Assembly: GCF_003855095.1 (NCBI RefSeq)
Contig: NZ_CP033972.1
Location: 2,108,001-2,172,000 of the forward strand
Direction of reading: 5' to 3'
Origin: Gordonia insulae
GTDB lineage: Bacteria; Actinomycetota; Actinomycetes; Mycobacteriales; Mycobacteriaceae
DNA length: 64,000 nucleotides
Both the position numbers and the translations under genes were made by a program. Shown here piece by piece: positions 25,385 to 35,693 of the stretch. Positions within the stretch are counted from its first letter, which is position 1, and every line of letters starts with the position of its first letter. The notes beneath the pieces were generated by a model. It searched no databases and was not told the origin of the DNA. It saw nothing but the letters and a program-made list of their open reading frames with translations.

Positions 25385-27031
25385 CTAGCCGATGTCGCGA
25401 CGCCGGAAGACCATCCACCCCGCGACGGTGAACACCACTGCGAGACAGAGCATCACCAGTACCGGCGGCCAACTCATCGGCTGCACCGGCACCAACGGCG
25501 TGTGCGTGAACGGCGAGAGGTCGCGCGCCCACCGCGGGAGATCGAACATCCCCGACAGCGGGCCCAGGAACAGGGCGGCGATCACGAGCAGCCAGCCGAC
25601 CGGTACCAGTGCCGGCCGAATCGCGTAGAGCATCACCGCGATTCCCGACATCACCAGCGCTGCCGGTATCTGCACGACCGCCGACGACAACGTATCGCCC
25701 GCGGCGGAGGCCCAGTCGCCACCGGCGATCCCGTTGCCGAGCGTCAGCGCCGCCGCGGCCGCCAGCATGATCGCCACCACGCCTGCTGCCGCGAGCACGG
25801 CGTGGTCGAGTAGGTATCTCGTCCGCGATGTCGGTGTGGTGAGCAGGAGTTCGGTACGCGATCCGTTCTCCTCGCCGCGCATCCGCGTCGCCAAGTTGAC
25901 GGCCCACGCGCTCGCCGCAACGGCGAAGAAGCCCATCATCGTCAGCCCGAAGAGGGTGCCCAGGTCGGCGTCGACCCCGGACTGCCGGACCACATCGCCG
26001 AATTGGGAGTTGCCCTTGGCCAGTTCGTCGACCGACGGCTGCATGAAACCGACGATGAGACCGTAGGCGACCAGGACGCCGACCCACGAGCCGAGCAACG
26101 GCAGGGTGAGCCGGGTGACCACCAACCCGACCGACGACAGACGGGCGCTCGACGCGGGACCCGGCCGCGGTGCGATCAGCCCGGCGTCCATGTCGCGGCG
26201 GGTGGCCAGCACACCGGCCAGCCCCACACCGGCGGCGAACACGGCCAGCGACGCCAGTGCGAACAGAAAGTTGTTGTCGCCGAACGGGTCGATCATCTCG
26301 GCCCAGCCCATGGGGGTCAGCCAGCGTAGCCATCCCCAGCCGCCGACGGCGTCGGCGGAACCGCGCAACAGGTAACCGGCGAGCACCACCGAAGCCGCGG
26401 TCAGATTGGCGATGTGCGAGGTCTTCGCGACCTGAGCGGTCACCAGCGCCACGCCCGCCGCGGCCATACCGGTGGTGGCGTACTGCGCGAACACCGCCAA
26501 CACGTCCGGCCAACCCGCGCCCAGCGGGAACAGCATCACCGACATCCCCGCTGCGATGAGCACGCTGAACAGCGTCGCGACGATCGCGGCCGCGGCCGGC
26601 GGCGCCAGCGGGCCGGTGACCCCGGCACGGACGAGCTCCGCCCGACCGAGCTCCTCCTCTTTGCGGGTCTGACGGACGACCAGGAGGACCACACAGACCG
26701 CCAGTGCGGCGACCATGAACAGACCGGCCCGCCAGACCGTGAGAGCAGCAGCGGAATCGGTGTTGTCCAGCGGCCCCAGCAGGAAGCGGAACGCGGCGTT
26801 GCCGCCGAGCCCGGCCGCCGCGCCCGCCCGTTGCTGCGCCGTGGGATACATGCTGCTGATGGACGCCGCGGTGGACACGTTGAGCAGGACGAAGACGACG
26901 ACGGAGATCGCCGCGACCAATCGTTCACGACGGACCATGAGCCGCAACAACAATCCGGTGCGGACGAAGCGTTCCGACGGAGTCCGCACCGTGGACGTCG
27001 GCCCACCCCGGTCGACGAGCGCCGCGGTCAT
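25385..27031 (-). CDS. ABC-2 exporter permease, twelve-helix type
   Basis: A 548-residue membrane protein with about twelve helices in two homologous halves, the architecture of actinobacterial exporters annotated for polyketide antibiotics. LVVRQTRKEEELGRAELVRA and ATRMRGEENGSRTELLLTTP are the paired cytoplasmic coupling motifs, one per half. It overlaps the ATPase gene upstream by 4 bp and is the last gene of a TetR-ATPase-permease operon. Drug or lipid export is likely. Confidence 0.85.
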   Translation of the reverse strand: MTAALVDRGGPTSTVRTPSERFVRTGLLLRLMVRRERLVAAISVVVFVLLNVSTAASISSMYPTAQQRAGAAAGLGGNAAFRFLLGPLDNTDSAAALTVWRAGLFMVAALAVCVVLLVVRQTRKEEELGRAELVRAGVTGPLAPPAAAAIVATLFSVLIAAGMSVMLFPLGAGWPDVLAVFAQYATTGMAAAGVALVTAQVAKTSHIANLTAASVVLAGYLLRGSADAVGGWGWLRWLTPMGWAEMIDPFGDNNFLFALASLAVFAAGVGLAGVLATRRDMDAGLIAPRPGPASSARLSSVGLVVTRLTLPLLGSWVGVLVAYGLIVGFMQPSVDELAKGNSQFGDVVRQSGVDADLGTLFGLTMMGFFAVAASAWAVNLATRMRGEENGSRTELLLTTPTSRTRYLLDHAVLAAAGVVAIMLAAAAALTLGNGIAGGDWASAAGDTLSSAVVQIPAALVMSGIAVMLYAIRPALVPVGWLLVIAALFLGPLSGMFDLPRWARDLSPFTHTPLVPVQPMSWPPVLVMLCLAVVFTVAGWMVFRRRDIG

Positions 27032-27945
27032 CGCGATCCCCCCGCCCCATCGGCGTATGCGTGCAGGAAGAGCTCCTCGAGGCTGGGCGGCTGCACGGCG
27101 AGGGCCCGCACGTCGTGGCCGGCGAGCGCCTGCGTCACGGCGGAGAGTCCCGCATCGTCGACGGTGAACGTGACCGCATCCCCGTCGACGGCGAAATCAT
27201 GCACGCCGTCCACGTGCGCGAGAGCACCGACGTCACCGGACACCGTTGCGGTGACCCTGGATCGACGAAGGTGGCGCAGTTCGGCGAGCGGGCCCGACTG
27301 GACCGTCCTGCCGGCGCGGATGATCGTCACCGTCTCACACAGTTCCTCCACCTCGGCGAGGATGTGACTGGACATCAGCACCGCGGATCCCGTTGCCGCA
27401 CGGTCTCGTACACAGTCGGCGAACTCCCGCGTCATGAGCGGGTCGAGGCCGGAGGTCGGCTCGTCGAGGATCAGGAGTTCGCTGTCCGCGCAGAGCGCGG
27501 CGATCAGGGCGACCTTCTGCCGATTGCCCTTGGAATAGGTCGACGCCTTCTTGGTGGGGTCCAGCTCGAATCGGTCGATGAGTTCCGCCTTGCGCGAGGC
27601 GGACTCGATCCGGACCTCGCGCAGCGACAGCAGCAGATCGATGCACTCGCCGCCGGTCAGCTGAGGCCACAGATTGACGTCACCCGGGACGTAGGCGAGG
27701 CGACGATGAATCCGCACGGCATCGGCGAGCGGGTCCGCGCCGAACACGCGGACGTGCCCGTCGTCGTAGCGATACATCCCCAGCAGGACGCGGATGGTGG
27801 TCGATTTTCCGGCGCCGTTCGGTCCGAGGAAACCGGCCACCTCGCCGGCGCGCACCCGCAGGTCCAGGCCATCGAGCGCATGGAACGAGCCGAAGGACTT
27901 ACGCAGGCCGGATACGTCGATCACAGCATCAGTTCCCAGAGTCAT
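27028..27945 (-). CDS. ABC exporter ATP-binding protein
   Basis: A 305-residue ATPase: Walker A GPNGAGKSTT near 40-49, signature YSKGNRQKVALIAAL, Walker B LLILDEPTSGLD and switch His in MSSHILAEVEEL. A C-terminal domain of about 85 residues ends the protein. It overlaps the TetR gene upstream and the permease downstream by 4 bp each, so all three are translated together. Confidence 0.9.
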   Translation of the reverse strand: MTLGTDAVIDVSGLRKSFGSFHALDGLDLRVRAGEVAGFLGPNGAGKSTTIRVLLGMYRYDDGHVRVFGADPLADAVRIHRRLAYVPGDVNLWPQLTGGECIDLLLSLREVRIESASRKAELIDRFELDPTKKASTYSKGNRQKVALIAALCADSELLILDEPTSGLDPLMTREFADCVRDRAATGSAVLMSSHILAEVEELCETVTIIRAGRTVQSGPLAELRHLRRSRVTATVSGDVGALAHVDGVHDFAVDGDAVTFTVDDAGLSAVTQALAGHDVRALAVQPPSLEELFLHAYADGAGGSR

Positions 27946-28712
27946 GATGGTCCTCTCGATCTCGGTTCCCCGTCGCTTCGCTCGCCCCGGTCCGATTCCC
28001 CGTCGCTTCGCTCGCCCCGTTCCGATTCCCCGTCGCTTCGCTCGCCCCGTTCCGATTCCCCGTCGCTTCGCTCGCCCGTGTAAGCGATCACCGTGTCCAG
28101 CAACGATTCATCGGCCATCACGCCGTGCACCGCCAACTCGGTCGCGGGCACCATGACGCGCTCGACATAGGACCGCAGGATGGCCCCTGCATCGGACCAG
28201 TCCGGCGGAGGATGCATGACGACGTCGACCAGCAGGGCACCCATCGACTGGGCGACCATGTAGCGCGCACGTGCCGCCTCGTCGCGCGACGGTCGGATGG
28301 TTCCGGCCATCACACCGCCACGGAACGTCGCCTCGGCATCCTCGGCGAGATGCTCGAGCAGTTCCCGCGCCATCTCACCGCCTGCCTGGAGGCTGCGGAT
28401 GAGGTAGACGATGCGTGGCCCGTCGTCGTCGATCGACTCCAGCTTCGCCAGGAATCCGCCGAAAGCGTGTGCGCCTGCGGTTGTTTCGAGGCCGGCCTCG
28501 TTGGCCTCGCGGGTACGGCGCAACACCTGTGCATCGCATTCCGCCCGCAGCTTCTCCTTGCTGCCGAAATGGTGGATCACCAACCCGGGGCTCACGCCGG
28601 CCGCATCGGCGATCGTCCGGACGGTCGCGGCGAACCCGTCGCGCGCGAACACCTCGATCGCGGTGTCGCGCACACGCGCCCGGGTGGTGCGATCATCTGC
28701 GATTGAACGCAT
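27942..28712 (-). CDS. TetR-family regulator of the ABC exporter, with repetitive acidic/basic tail
   Basis: A 256-residue TetR regulator: VRTIADAAGVSPGLVIHHFG is the helix-turn-helix, followed by a helical ligand domain with SMGALLVDVVMHPPPDW. The last 45 residues are a low-complexity tail made of ten-residue units (ERGERSDGES-like) encoded by a 30-bp tandem repeat; relatives normally end before it. ATG 28712 is chosen because it lies within a long palindrome suited to autorepression; an upstream ATG at 28748 would add 12 residues. It heads the exporter operon, so it most likely represses the operon until a ligand binds. Confidence 0.85.
   Translation of the reverse strand: MRSIADDRTTRARVRDTAIEVFARDGFAATVRTIADAAGVSPGLVIHHFGSKEKLRAECDAQVLRRTREANEAGLETTAGAHAFGGFLAKLESIDDDGPRIVYLIRSLQAGGEMARELLEHLAEDAEATFRGGVMAGTIRPSRDEAARARYMVAQSMGALLVDVVMHPPPDWSDAGAILRSYVERVMVPATELAVHGVMADESLLDTVIAYTGERSDGESERGERSDGESERGERSDGESDRGERSDGEPRSRGPS
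27961..28078. repeat. Four-copy 30-bp tandem repeat in the TetR gene
   Basis: Units at 27961-27990, 27991-28020, 28021-28050 and 28051-28078. Units 2 and 3 are identical, unit 1 differs at a few bases and unit 4 is cut short. There are no spacers, so it is not a CRISPR. The 22-base core recurs inside the PfkB kinase gene at 18006-18027. Confidence 0.9.
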
Positions 28713-28737
28713 GTTTGAGATGCTAAACGTGTGTTCA
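28704..28737. promoter_or_regulatory. Long palindromic operator over the start of the TetR gene
   Basis: TGAACGCATGTTTGA (28704-28718) faces TAAACGTGTGTTCA (28724-28737). The arms match at about 12 of 14 positions with a 5-base centre. The site covers the ATG at 28712 and so fits autorepression by the TetR protein it precedes. Confidence 0.7.
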
Positions 28738-28797
28738 GCCGAGGTCAAGAGACTGTCGACTCACGCGACAACGGCGAGCTTCTGATGCGATGGAGCC

Positions 28798-30544
<1,747 letters not shown>

Positions 30545-30739
30545 GGCGGAGAACCCACCCCGGCGCCCGACGAAGAGGGCGCGGGTAGCCTGGTCCCAGG
30601 GGCCACATCCGACCCTGTGGTCGCTCGGGCAACAACCTTGCTGATCTGCGGTTTTGCCGCGTGTCCCGCGGCTTTGCGGCATGCGCTTGGTCTAACCTGA
30701 CCCCAATGCCCGCACTCGTGGTCACTGGAGGAGGAGCAG

Positions 30740-31735
30740 ATGCGTGAACTTCGCGTCGTCGGCGTCGAGGCCGACGGCTCTCATGTCATCTGTCGTGATC
30801 CCGAGTCGGGTGAGAAGTACCGGATTGCGGCCGACGAGCGCCTGCGCGCGGCGGCCCGGGGTGACATCTCACGATTGGGGCAGATCGAGATCGAAATGGA
30901 AAGCTCACTACGACCACGAGAGATCCAGGCCCGCATCCGGGCCGGCGCGAGCGTGGCAGAAGTCGCGGCAGCGGCCGGGGTCCCGGTCGACAAGATCGAA
31001 CGATTCGCACACCCGGTCCTGCTCGAGCGCACCCGTGCCACCGAGCTGGCGTCGCTGGCCCACCCGATCCGTGAGGACGGCCCCTCCGTGTCGACCCTCG
31101 GTGAGGTGGTGTCCGAGGCTCTCACCGCCATGGGACACAACCAGCAGGACGTCGAGTGGGACGCGTGGAAGGGCGACGACGGCCACTGGGTGGTCCAGAT
31201 CGGGTGGCAGGTCGGTCGGACCGACAACCACGCACACTGGCGATTCCAGCCCGGCTCCCACGGCGGCACCGCAACTCCGCTCGACGACCTCGCCGACGAG
31301 TTGACCCACCCGGAGACCATCGCGCCCCGGCGACGGCTGACGCCGGTGGCCACGCCTGATCTCGCGCCGCAGACCGAACCCGCCCCGGTCACCGGGCGGG
31401 CCGTCGACGGCCACGAAGAGGTCACCGTCGACGCCGATCGGCTCATCACCGCGCAACGCACACGAAGTGGTGCATTGCCGCCGAGCCACGACGAACACGG
31501 CACCGTCGCGATCGATTTCGGATCGGCGGACGAGTCCGCGTGGACCGAGCCGAGCGACGATCCGACGCCCGAGGCGGGCGAGGAAGCGACACCGTCGACC
31601 ACCACCGCTTCGGGTGAGGATGCCGACGAGCGGTCCGCCGCACCGTCTCCCAAGCCCCGACGTCGGTCCCGGAAGCCGGCCGTCCCCGCATGGGAAGACG
31701 TCCTGCTCGGCGTCCGTAGCAACGGCAACAGCTAG
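30740..31735 (+). CDS. sepH: Cell-division protein SepH (DUF3071)
   Basis: A 331-residue actinobacterial protein that binds FtsZ and promotes its assembly. It begins MRELRVVGVEADGSHVICRD, has the DUF3071 region with a helix-turn-helix-like stretch (VAEVAAAAGVPVDKIERFAH, about 73-92), and ends in a long disordered Pro/Ser/Glu-rich linker closing with a basic RRRSRK patch and a conserved VPAWEDVLLG tail. GGAGGAGG lies just before the ATG. It is downstream of serC on the same strand after a 195-bp gap. Confidence 0.9.
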   Translation: MRELRVVGVEADGSHVICRDPESGEKYRIAADERLRAAARGDISRLGQIEIEMESSLRPREIQARIRAGASVAEVAAAAGVPVDKIERFAHPVLLERTRATELASLAHPIREDGPSVSTLGEVVSEALTAMGHNQQDVEWDAWKGDDGHWVVQIGWQVGRTDNHAHWRFQPGSHGGTATPLDDLADELTHPETIAPRRRLTPVATPDLAPQTEPAPVTGRAVDGHEEVTVDADRLITAQRTRSGALPPSHDEHGTVAIDFGSADESAWTEPSDDPTPEAGEEATPSTTTASGEDADERSAAPSPKPRRRSRKPAVPAWEDVLLGVRSNGNS

Positions 31736-31738
31736 TCT
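31733..31738 (+). promoter_or_regulatory. -10 element overlapping the sepH stop codon
   Basis: TAGTCT starts at the sepH TAG and ends six bases before the GTG at 31745, giving the next gene a leaderless promoter of its own. Confidence 0.5.
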
Positions 31739-31744
31739 GTCGAC

Positions 31745-32533
31745 GTGTCGGCACGCGCAGTCAGCCTCTGGTTCATCGACAGCGACGATCCCGTCGCACT
31801 GCTGGGGTCCACTCCGGCCAACGACGTTGTCGCAGCACAGAAGTTGGCCGAGGCGATCTACGGCGACCGGGTGCTGGTGCCCATCGTCGACACCGACCTC
31901 GCGACCGCTGCGGCCGCACAGGATCCGCACGTGTACGCCGGGTGGTACGGGCGCCTGGCCGTGATCACGTGTTCGCTGTTCGCGGCGAACCAGCCGTCGA
32001 CGCTGACCCGCACCATCGCGTCGATCCGGCAGAGCGCCGCGGCAACCCTGCTCTACACCGACCCCGAGACCTCCGTCGGCGCGTTCGCCCGCTGGGAGAA
32101 CGGGGAACTACGACGGTCGTTCGCGGCCGATCCGGTGACCATCCTCGAGGACAACGGTCTGCCGTTTCCGCTGGAGCGACCGTTCTGGGGCGGCGAACAT
32201 CCGCTGCGCTACGCGCCCGGCATCCCCGCCGAACCTCTCGCGCTGCCGTTCCATCCTCAGGAACTGGCCGAAGAGTCGAACCGGGCGTGGCTCGGATTCC
32301 GCTTCACCCGGCCGTTCGGCGAGAACGACCTCGATCCGGCTCGGATACCCGTCACCGCTTTCGCCATCCATCCCGCCGATTACATACCGGCGGAAGCGGA
32401 TTGGGCACGATACCAGCACAGCAAGAACGTCGGCACGCCGGGCGCCGGGAGCGCCGCGCCGAATCCGGTCGACGCCGAGCCCTCCCCGGTGCGCCGACGC
32501 GGACGGATCGCCCGCTACTTCGGCTTCGGCTGA
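31745..32533 (+). CDS. Conserved actinobacterial protein downstream of sepH (DUF6928-like)
   Basis: A 262-residue protein probably of the DUF6928 family, with no known function. The N-terminus SARAVSLWFIDSDDPVALL and the segments YAGWYGRLAVITCSLFA, RTIASIRQSAAATLLYTD and GAFARWENGELRRSF resemble a compact alpha/beta domain. The C-terminal 40 residues are basic and end RRRGRIARYFGFG, a possible amphipathic end. It follows sepH by 9 bp and is convergent with the DUF2537 gene (2-bp gap). Confidence 0.7.
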   Translation: MSARAVSLWFIDSDDPVALLGSTPANDVVAAQKLAEAIYGDRVLVPIVDTDLATAAAAQDPHVYAGWYGRLAVITCSLFAANQPSTLTRTIASIRQSAAATLLYTDPETSVGAFARWENGELRRSFAADPVTILEDNGLPFPLERPFWGGEHPLRYAPGIPAEPLALPFHPQELAEESNRAWLGFRFTRPFGENDLDPARIPVTAFAIHPADYIPAEADWARYQHSKNVGTPGAGSAAPNPVDAEPSPVRRRGRIARYFGFG

Positions 32534-32535
32534 CG

Positions 32536-32874
32536 TCACCGACCGAGCGCCAGCAGCGCGATCGACGATCCCAGGCCGGCGAGGAGCCCGATGATGCTGC
32601 CCCACACGATCCATCGCCAGACAGGGCGGTCGCGGAGATCCCACAGCGTCCAGCCGAGCCCGACGGCGACGACGAGCACCGCCGCCACACCGAGCCAGCG
32701 CACCACTCCCCCGATGAGTTCGTAGACCCCCACCAGCAGGCAGGTCGTGAACACGGCGAAACACACTGTCACCAGGAGCCCGAGGACCCACGGCGTCGGC
32801 TCGGCGACCGCCCGGTCGTCGTCGGTGGCGCGCGGGAACAGTTGTCGCCCTGCGCCTCGGCCCCCGGTGATCAT
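32536..32874 (-). CDS. DUF2537 membrane protein
   Basis: A 112-residue protein with three predicted helices (VLGLLVTVCFAVFTTCLLVG, then GVAAVLVVAVGLGWTLW, then WIVWGSIIGLLAGLGSSIAL). It resembles the DUF2537 family, represented by Rv0882 beside Rv0881 in M. tuberculosis, and here too it sits next to the TrmH gene, overlapping it by 4 bp. Function unknown. Confidence 0.8.
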   Translation of the reverse strand: MITGGRGAGRQLFPRATDDDRAVAEPTPWVLGLLVTVCFAVFTTCLLVGVYELIGGVVRWLGVAAVLVVAVGLGWTLWDLRDRPVWRWIVWGSIIGLLAGLGSSIALLALGR

Positions 32875-33716
32875 GCGTCCATCGTGCCCGATCGGACCCG
32901 CTCATAGAACGCGATCGCCGCGGCAGTCGCGACGTTGAGCGAATCGGTACCCCGGCTCATCGGGATCCGGGCACGCACATCACTGGCGCGCATCGCCGTC
33001 TCCGACAGGCCCGGCCCCTCCGCACCGACCAGAAAGGCGACCTTCGCCGCGTCGACGGCCTGCGCCAGCGGCACCGAACCAGGCCCGGGGGTGAGAGATA
33101 CGAGGCGGAAGTCGTTGTCGCGCAGCAAGGCCAGATCCCATGGCCAGTTGTCGAACCGGGCGGACGGGACCAACAGCGCGTGCCCCATCGACACCCGCAC
33201 ACATCGCCGGTACAGCGGGTCGGCGCATCCCGCGCCGAACAGCACCGCATCCACCCCGAGGCCGGCCGCGTTGCGGAAGATGCTGCCGATGTTCTCGTGG
33301 TCGTTGACCCCCTCGAGGATCGCGATGGTCCGCGCGTGGTCGATGACCTCCGCGACCGACAGCACCGACGGCCGTCGGGCCGCGCCCAGGACACCACGAT
33401 TGAGGTGGAATCCGACGATCTCGGCCATGACCTCGGCGGATGCCCGGAAGAACGGCGCCCCCTGGATCGACGGGTCCATCAGGTCATCGGCCAGTTCGCG
33501 GAGACGTTTGTCGACACCCAGGAATGCATGCGGGGTGAAGCGGGAGGCGATCATGCGCTGCACGACCAGCACACCTTCGGCGATCACCAGGCCTTTGCCG
33601 ACGCGCCCGCCGGGCAGCGCGGGAACGTCGGGGCGCCGGTCGACGGAATTCAGGTCACGGAAGTCGTCGACCCGGGGATCGCCGGGATCGTCGATGTCGA
33701 TCACGTCGACGCGCAT
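32871..33716 (-). CDS. TrmH/SpoU-family RNA 2'-O-methyltransferase
   Basis: A 281-residue SPOUT methyltransferase that methylates ribose in tRNA or rRNA. Motifs: an N-terminal L30e-like RNA-binding domain with VIAEGVLVVQRMIASR, and the knot motifs LEGVNDHENIGSIFRNAAGL, FLVGAEGPGLSE and IPMSRGTDSLNVATAAAIAF. I choose the ATG at 33716, which has GAGGTGG five bases upstream, over the GTG three codons earlier. The homologue in M. tuberculosis is Rv0881. Confidence 0.88.
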   Translation of the reverse strand: MRVDVIDIDDPGDPRVDDFRDLNSVDRRPDVPALPGGRVGKGLVIAEGVLVVQRMIASRFTPHAFLGVDKRLRELADDLMDPSIQGAPFFRASAEVMAEIVGFHLNRGVLGAARRPSVLSVAEVIDHARTIAILEGVNDHENIGSIFRNAAGLGVDAVLFGAGCADPLYRRCVRVSMGHALLVPSARFDNWPWDLALLRDNDFRLVSLTPGPGSVPLAQAVDAAKVAFLVGAEGPGLSETAMRASDVRARIPMSRGTDSLNVATAAAIAFYERVRSGTMDA

Positions 33717-33796
33717 GCTGGCCACCTCGACAGTCTGCCAACCCGTAATCCGGGGCTGGTCACCGGCGGTGCTGGCGGATGTGAAACCGTGGACGG

Positions 33797-35041
33797 GTGA
33801 GTGATTCGCAGGCCACCCCGTCAGACCTCACCGTGGCCAGGGCCACCGATGCCGACTGGGACGAGATCTTCGCGACCGACGCTCGCGCATTCCTGATGAC
33901 CAACCCGCTGTCGGCGGCCGAACAGGCCGACCTGCGAGGCAAGGTCGACGACGCCGACGTCGTCCTGGTGCGCGACCCGGACGGTCTCGTCGGAGAACCA
34001 CTCGTCGGGGTCTCCATGTTCTACCGGATGACGATGACCGTCCCGGGTGGCTCGCCGCAGCCCGCGGCCGGCCTGTCCTGGGTCTCCGTGGCCGCCACCC
34101 ATCGGCGGCGCGGCATCCTCCGGACGATGATCACCGAACTCTTCGACCAGTGGGAGGCCGAGGACCAGGTCTTCGCCATCCTCACGGCGAGCGAGGCGAC
34201 GATCTACGAGCGATTCGGGTTCGGACCCACCTGCTTCGCGCAGGAGGTGTCCGTCGACCTGTCGGCGGCCAAGATGCGACATCGGGCAGATCGCACGTCA
34301 TCGCCGGTCAACTACGCCGGCGCCGACGACGTAGCGCAGCGGATCCCCGAGCTTCACCAGCGGTGGACGGCCACCCGCCCCGGCGCCCTGGCCCGGCCGG
34401 CGTCGTGGTGGGATCCGATCCTGGCCGACCGCCCGTCGCAGCGGCCGAGTCACAGCAGCGGCCTGCACTATCTCGTGCACGAGGACGGGTATGCCGCGTA
34501 TCGGATCGACCAGTCCGGCGAGCCGGCCCGTGGCGACATCACCGAGGTCGTCGCGATCACCGATGACGCCCACACCGATCTGTGGCGGGTACTCGTCGGG
34601 CTCGACCTGTTGCCGACGGTGACCGCGGCGATCCCGGTCGACGACCCGCTGCCGGCCAAGCTCACCAACCACCGGGCCGTGTCGGTCACCGGTGTGAGCG
34701 ACAAGATGTGGCTACGGATTCTCGACGTCCCGCGGGCACTGGGCGCCCGCCACTATGGCGCGGATCTCGACATGGTGCTCGAGGTCGGCGATGACTTCCG
34801 TGGACGTGGCGGGGTCTTCGACGTGTCGATCCGCAACGGCGGCGCGATCGTCGCGCCGAGTGCCGCAACCCCGACCGTCCGCCTGGACATCTCCGTGCTG
34901 AGCGCGTTGTTCCTCGGGGGTACACCCGCCCGCACGTTCGCGGCCGCCGATCGGCTGTGGACCGATTCCGCGGAGACGCTCGCGGCCCTCGACCGCGCCT
35001 TCACCACCGATCGGGCACCCTTCGCGGGCACCTTCTTCTAA
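33797..35041 (+). CDS. eis: Eis-type GNAT N-acetyltransferase
   Basis: A 414-residue member of the Eis family, which acetylates lysines and aminoglycosides at several positions. It contains an N-terminal GNAT domain with SVAATHRRRGILRTMITELF (acetyl-CoA loop, about 98-117), ASEATIYERFGFG, a second GNAT-like domain and a C-terminal sterol-carrier-like domain with ADRLWTDSAETLAALDRAF. It ends in Phe, as does Eis, whose terminal carboxylate acts in catalysis. Drug resistance by this copy cannot be inferred. Its stop overlaps that of the convergent MarR gene. Confidence 0.85.
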   Translation: MSDSQATPSDLTVARATDADWDEIFATDARAFLMTNPLSAAEQADLRGKVDDADVVLVRDPDGLVGEPLVGVSMFYRMTMTVPGGSPQPAAGLSWVSVAATHRRRGILRTMITELFDQWEAEDQVFAILTASEATIYERFGFGPTCFAQEVSVDLSAAKMRHRADRTSSPVNYAGADDVAQRIPELHQRWTATRPGALARPASWWDPILADRPSQRPSHSSGLHYLVHEDGYAAYRIDQSGEPARGDITEVVAITDDAHTDLWRVLVGLDLLPTVTAAIPVDDPLPAKLTNHRAVSVTGVSDKMWLRILDVPRALGARHYGADLDMVLEVGDDFRGRGGVFDVSIRNGGAIVAPSAATPTVRLDISVLSALFLGGTPARTFAAADRLWTDSAETLAALDRAFTTDRAPFAGTFF

Positions 35042-35535
35042 TGGCTGTTCACTCCGCGATCGTCGTCTCCGGTGATGATCTTCTTGATGATCGGCACGAC
35101 CGCTGACAGCGTGGCCCGCTCCTCGGGTGTCAGTTCCTCGATGCGCGCGCTGAGCCATTCCTCCCGCGCATCGAGCTCCGCGGTGATCACCTCGCTGCCG
35201 CGCTCGGCGAGCGTGACGATCGCCTGCCGCCCGTCGGTCGGATGCGGCTCACGCCGGACCATGCCGAGATCCGACAGGGATGCGATGACGCGGGTCATCG
35301 ACGGCGGTTGGACACGTTCGGCCAGCGCAAGGGCACCCGGGGTCATCGGTCCTTCATGATGCAGGGTGGACATGGCGGACAATTGCGTCAGGGAGACCAC
35401 CTTGCTCACCCGCCGACCGCGCAATCGCCTCGCCAGACGGACCACGGCCAGTGCGAGTTCCCCCGACAGCGTGGTATCCGTGCGCGGCATGTCCGCGAGT
35501 GCGACGTCCGTGAGTGCGATGTGCGAGATTGTCAT
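35038..35535 (-). CDS. MarR-family transcriptional regulator
   Basis: A 165-residue MarR regulator: the winged helix contains MTPGALALAERVQPPSMTRV, then DLGMVRREPHPTDGRQAIV in the wing, and a C-terminal helix with SAVVPIIKKII. In M. tuberculosis Rv0880, also MarR, neighbours Rv0881. ATG 35535 is chosen for the AGGA about ten bases upstream; an ATG at 35619 would add 28 residues. The gene may regulate eis, which is convergent, or itself. Confidence 0.8.
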   Translation of the reverse strand: MTISHIALTDVALADMPRTDTTLSGELALAVVRLARRLRGRRVSKVVSLTQLSAMSTLHHEGPMTPGALALAERVQPPSMTRVIASLSDLGMVRREPHPTDGRQAIVTLAERGSEVITAELDAREEWLSARIEELTPEERATLSAVVPIIKKIITGDDDRGVNSH

Positions 35536-35614
35536 GTCGCGATGTCCTGTCCGAGCGAGCCAAATCTGAGACCACAGAGTTCCCGTTGCTAAGGGTAATT
35601 CACTTCTGCGATCC

Positions 35615-35658
35615 TGCAATGCAATAGCATTATTTGCGTCGGCAACTTCTATTGCAAT
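35615..35658. promoter_or_regulatory. ATTGCA-type repeats upstream of the MarR gene
   Basis: TGCAATGCAATAG (35615-35627) faces CTATTGCAAT (35649-35658); GCAATAG and CTATTGC are exact inverse copies 21 bases apart. The stretch is AT-rich against a high-GC background and could hold the marR promoter and operator. Confidence 0.35.
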
Positions 35659-35693
35659 CGATCACGTTCGGCTTCACTGGTGTGGACTTTGGA

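Noticed and set aside
25131..26513. 460-codon minus-strand open frame overlapping the ABC permease in another frame
   Set aside because: Very Arg/Gly-rich and lacks membrane helices, whereas the alternative frame is a coherent twelve-helix permease.
27961..28078. Possible CRISPR array
   Set aside because: The 30-bp repeats are directly adjacent with no spacers and form coding sequence.
30545..30739. Gap between serC and sepH as a possible small RNA
   Set aside because: Short stems such as CCACA-N8-TGTGG and a TAACCT hexamer are present, but nothing distinguishes an RNA gene from an ordinary promoter region.
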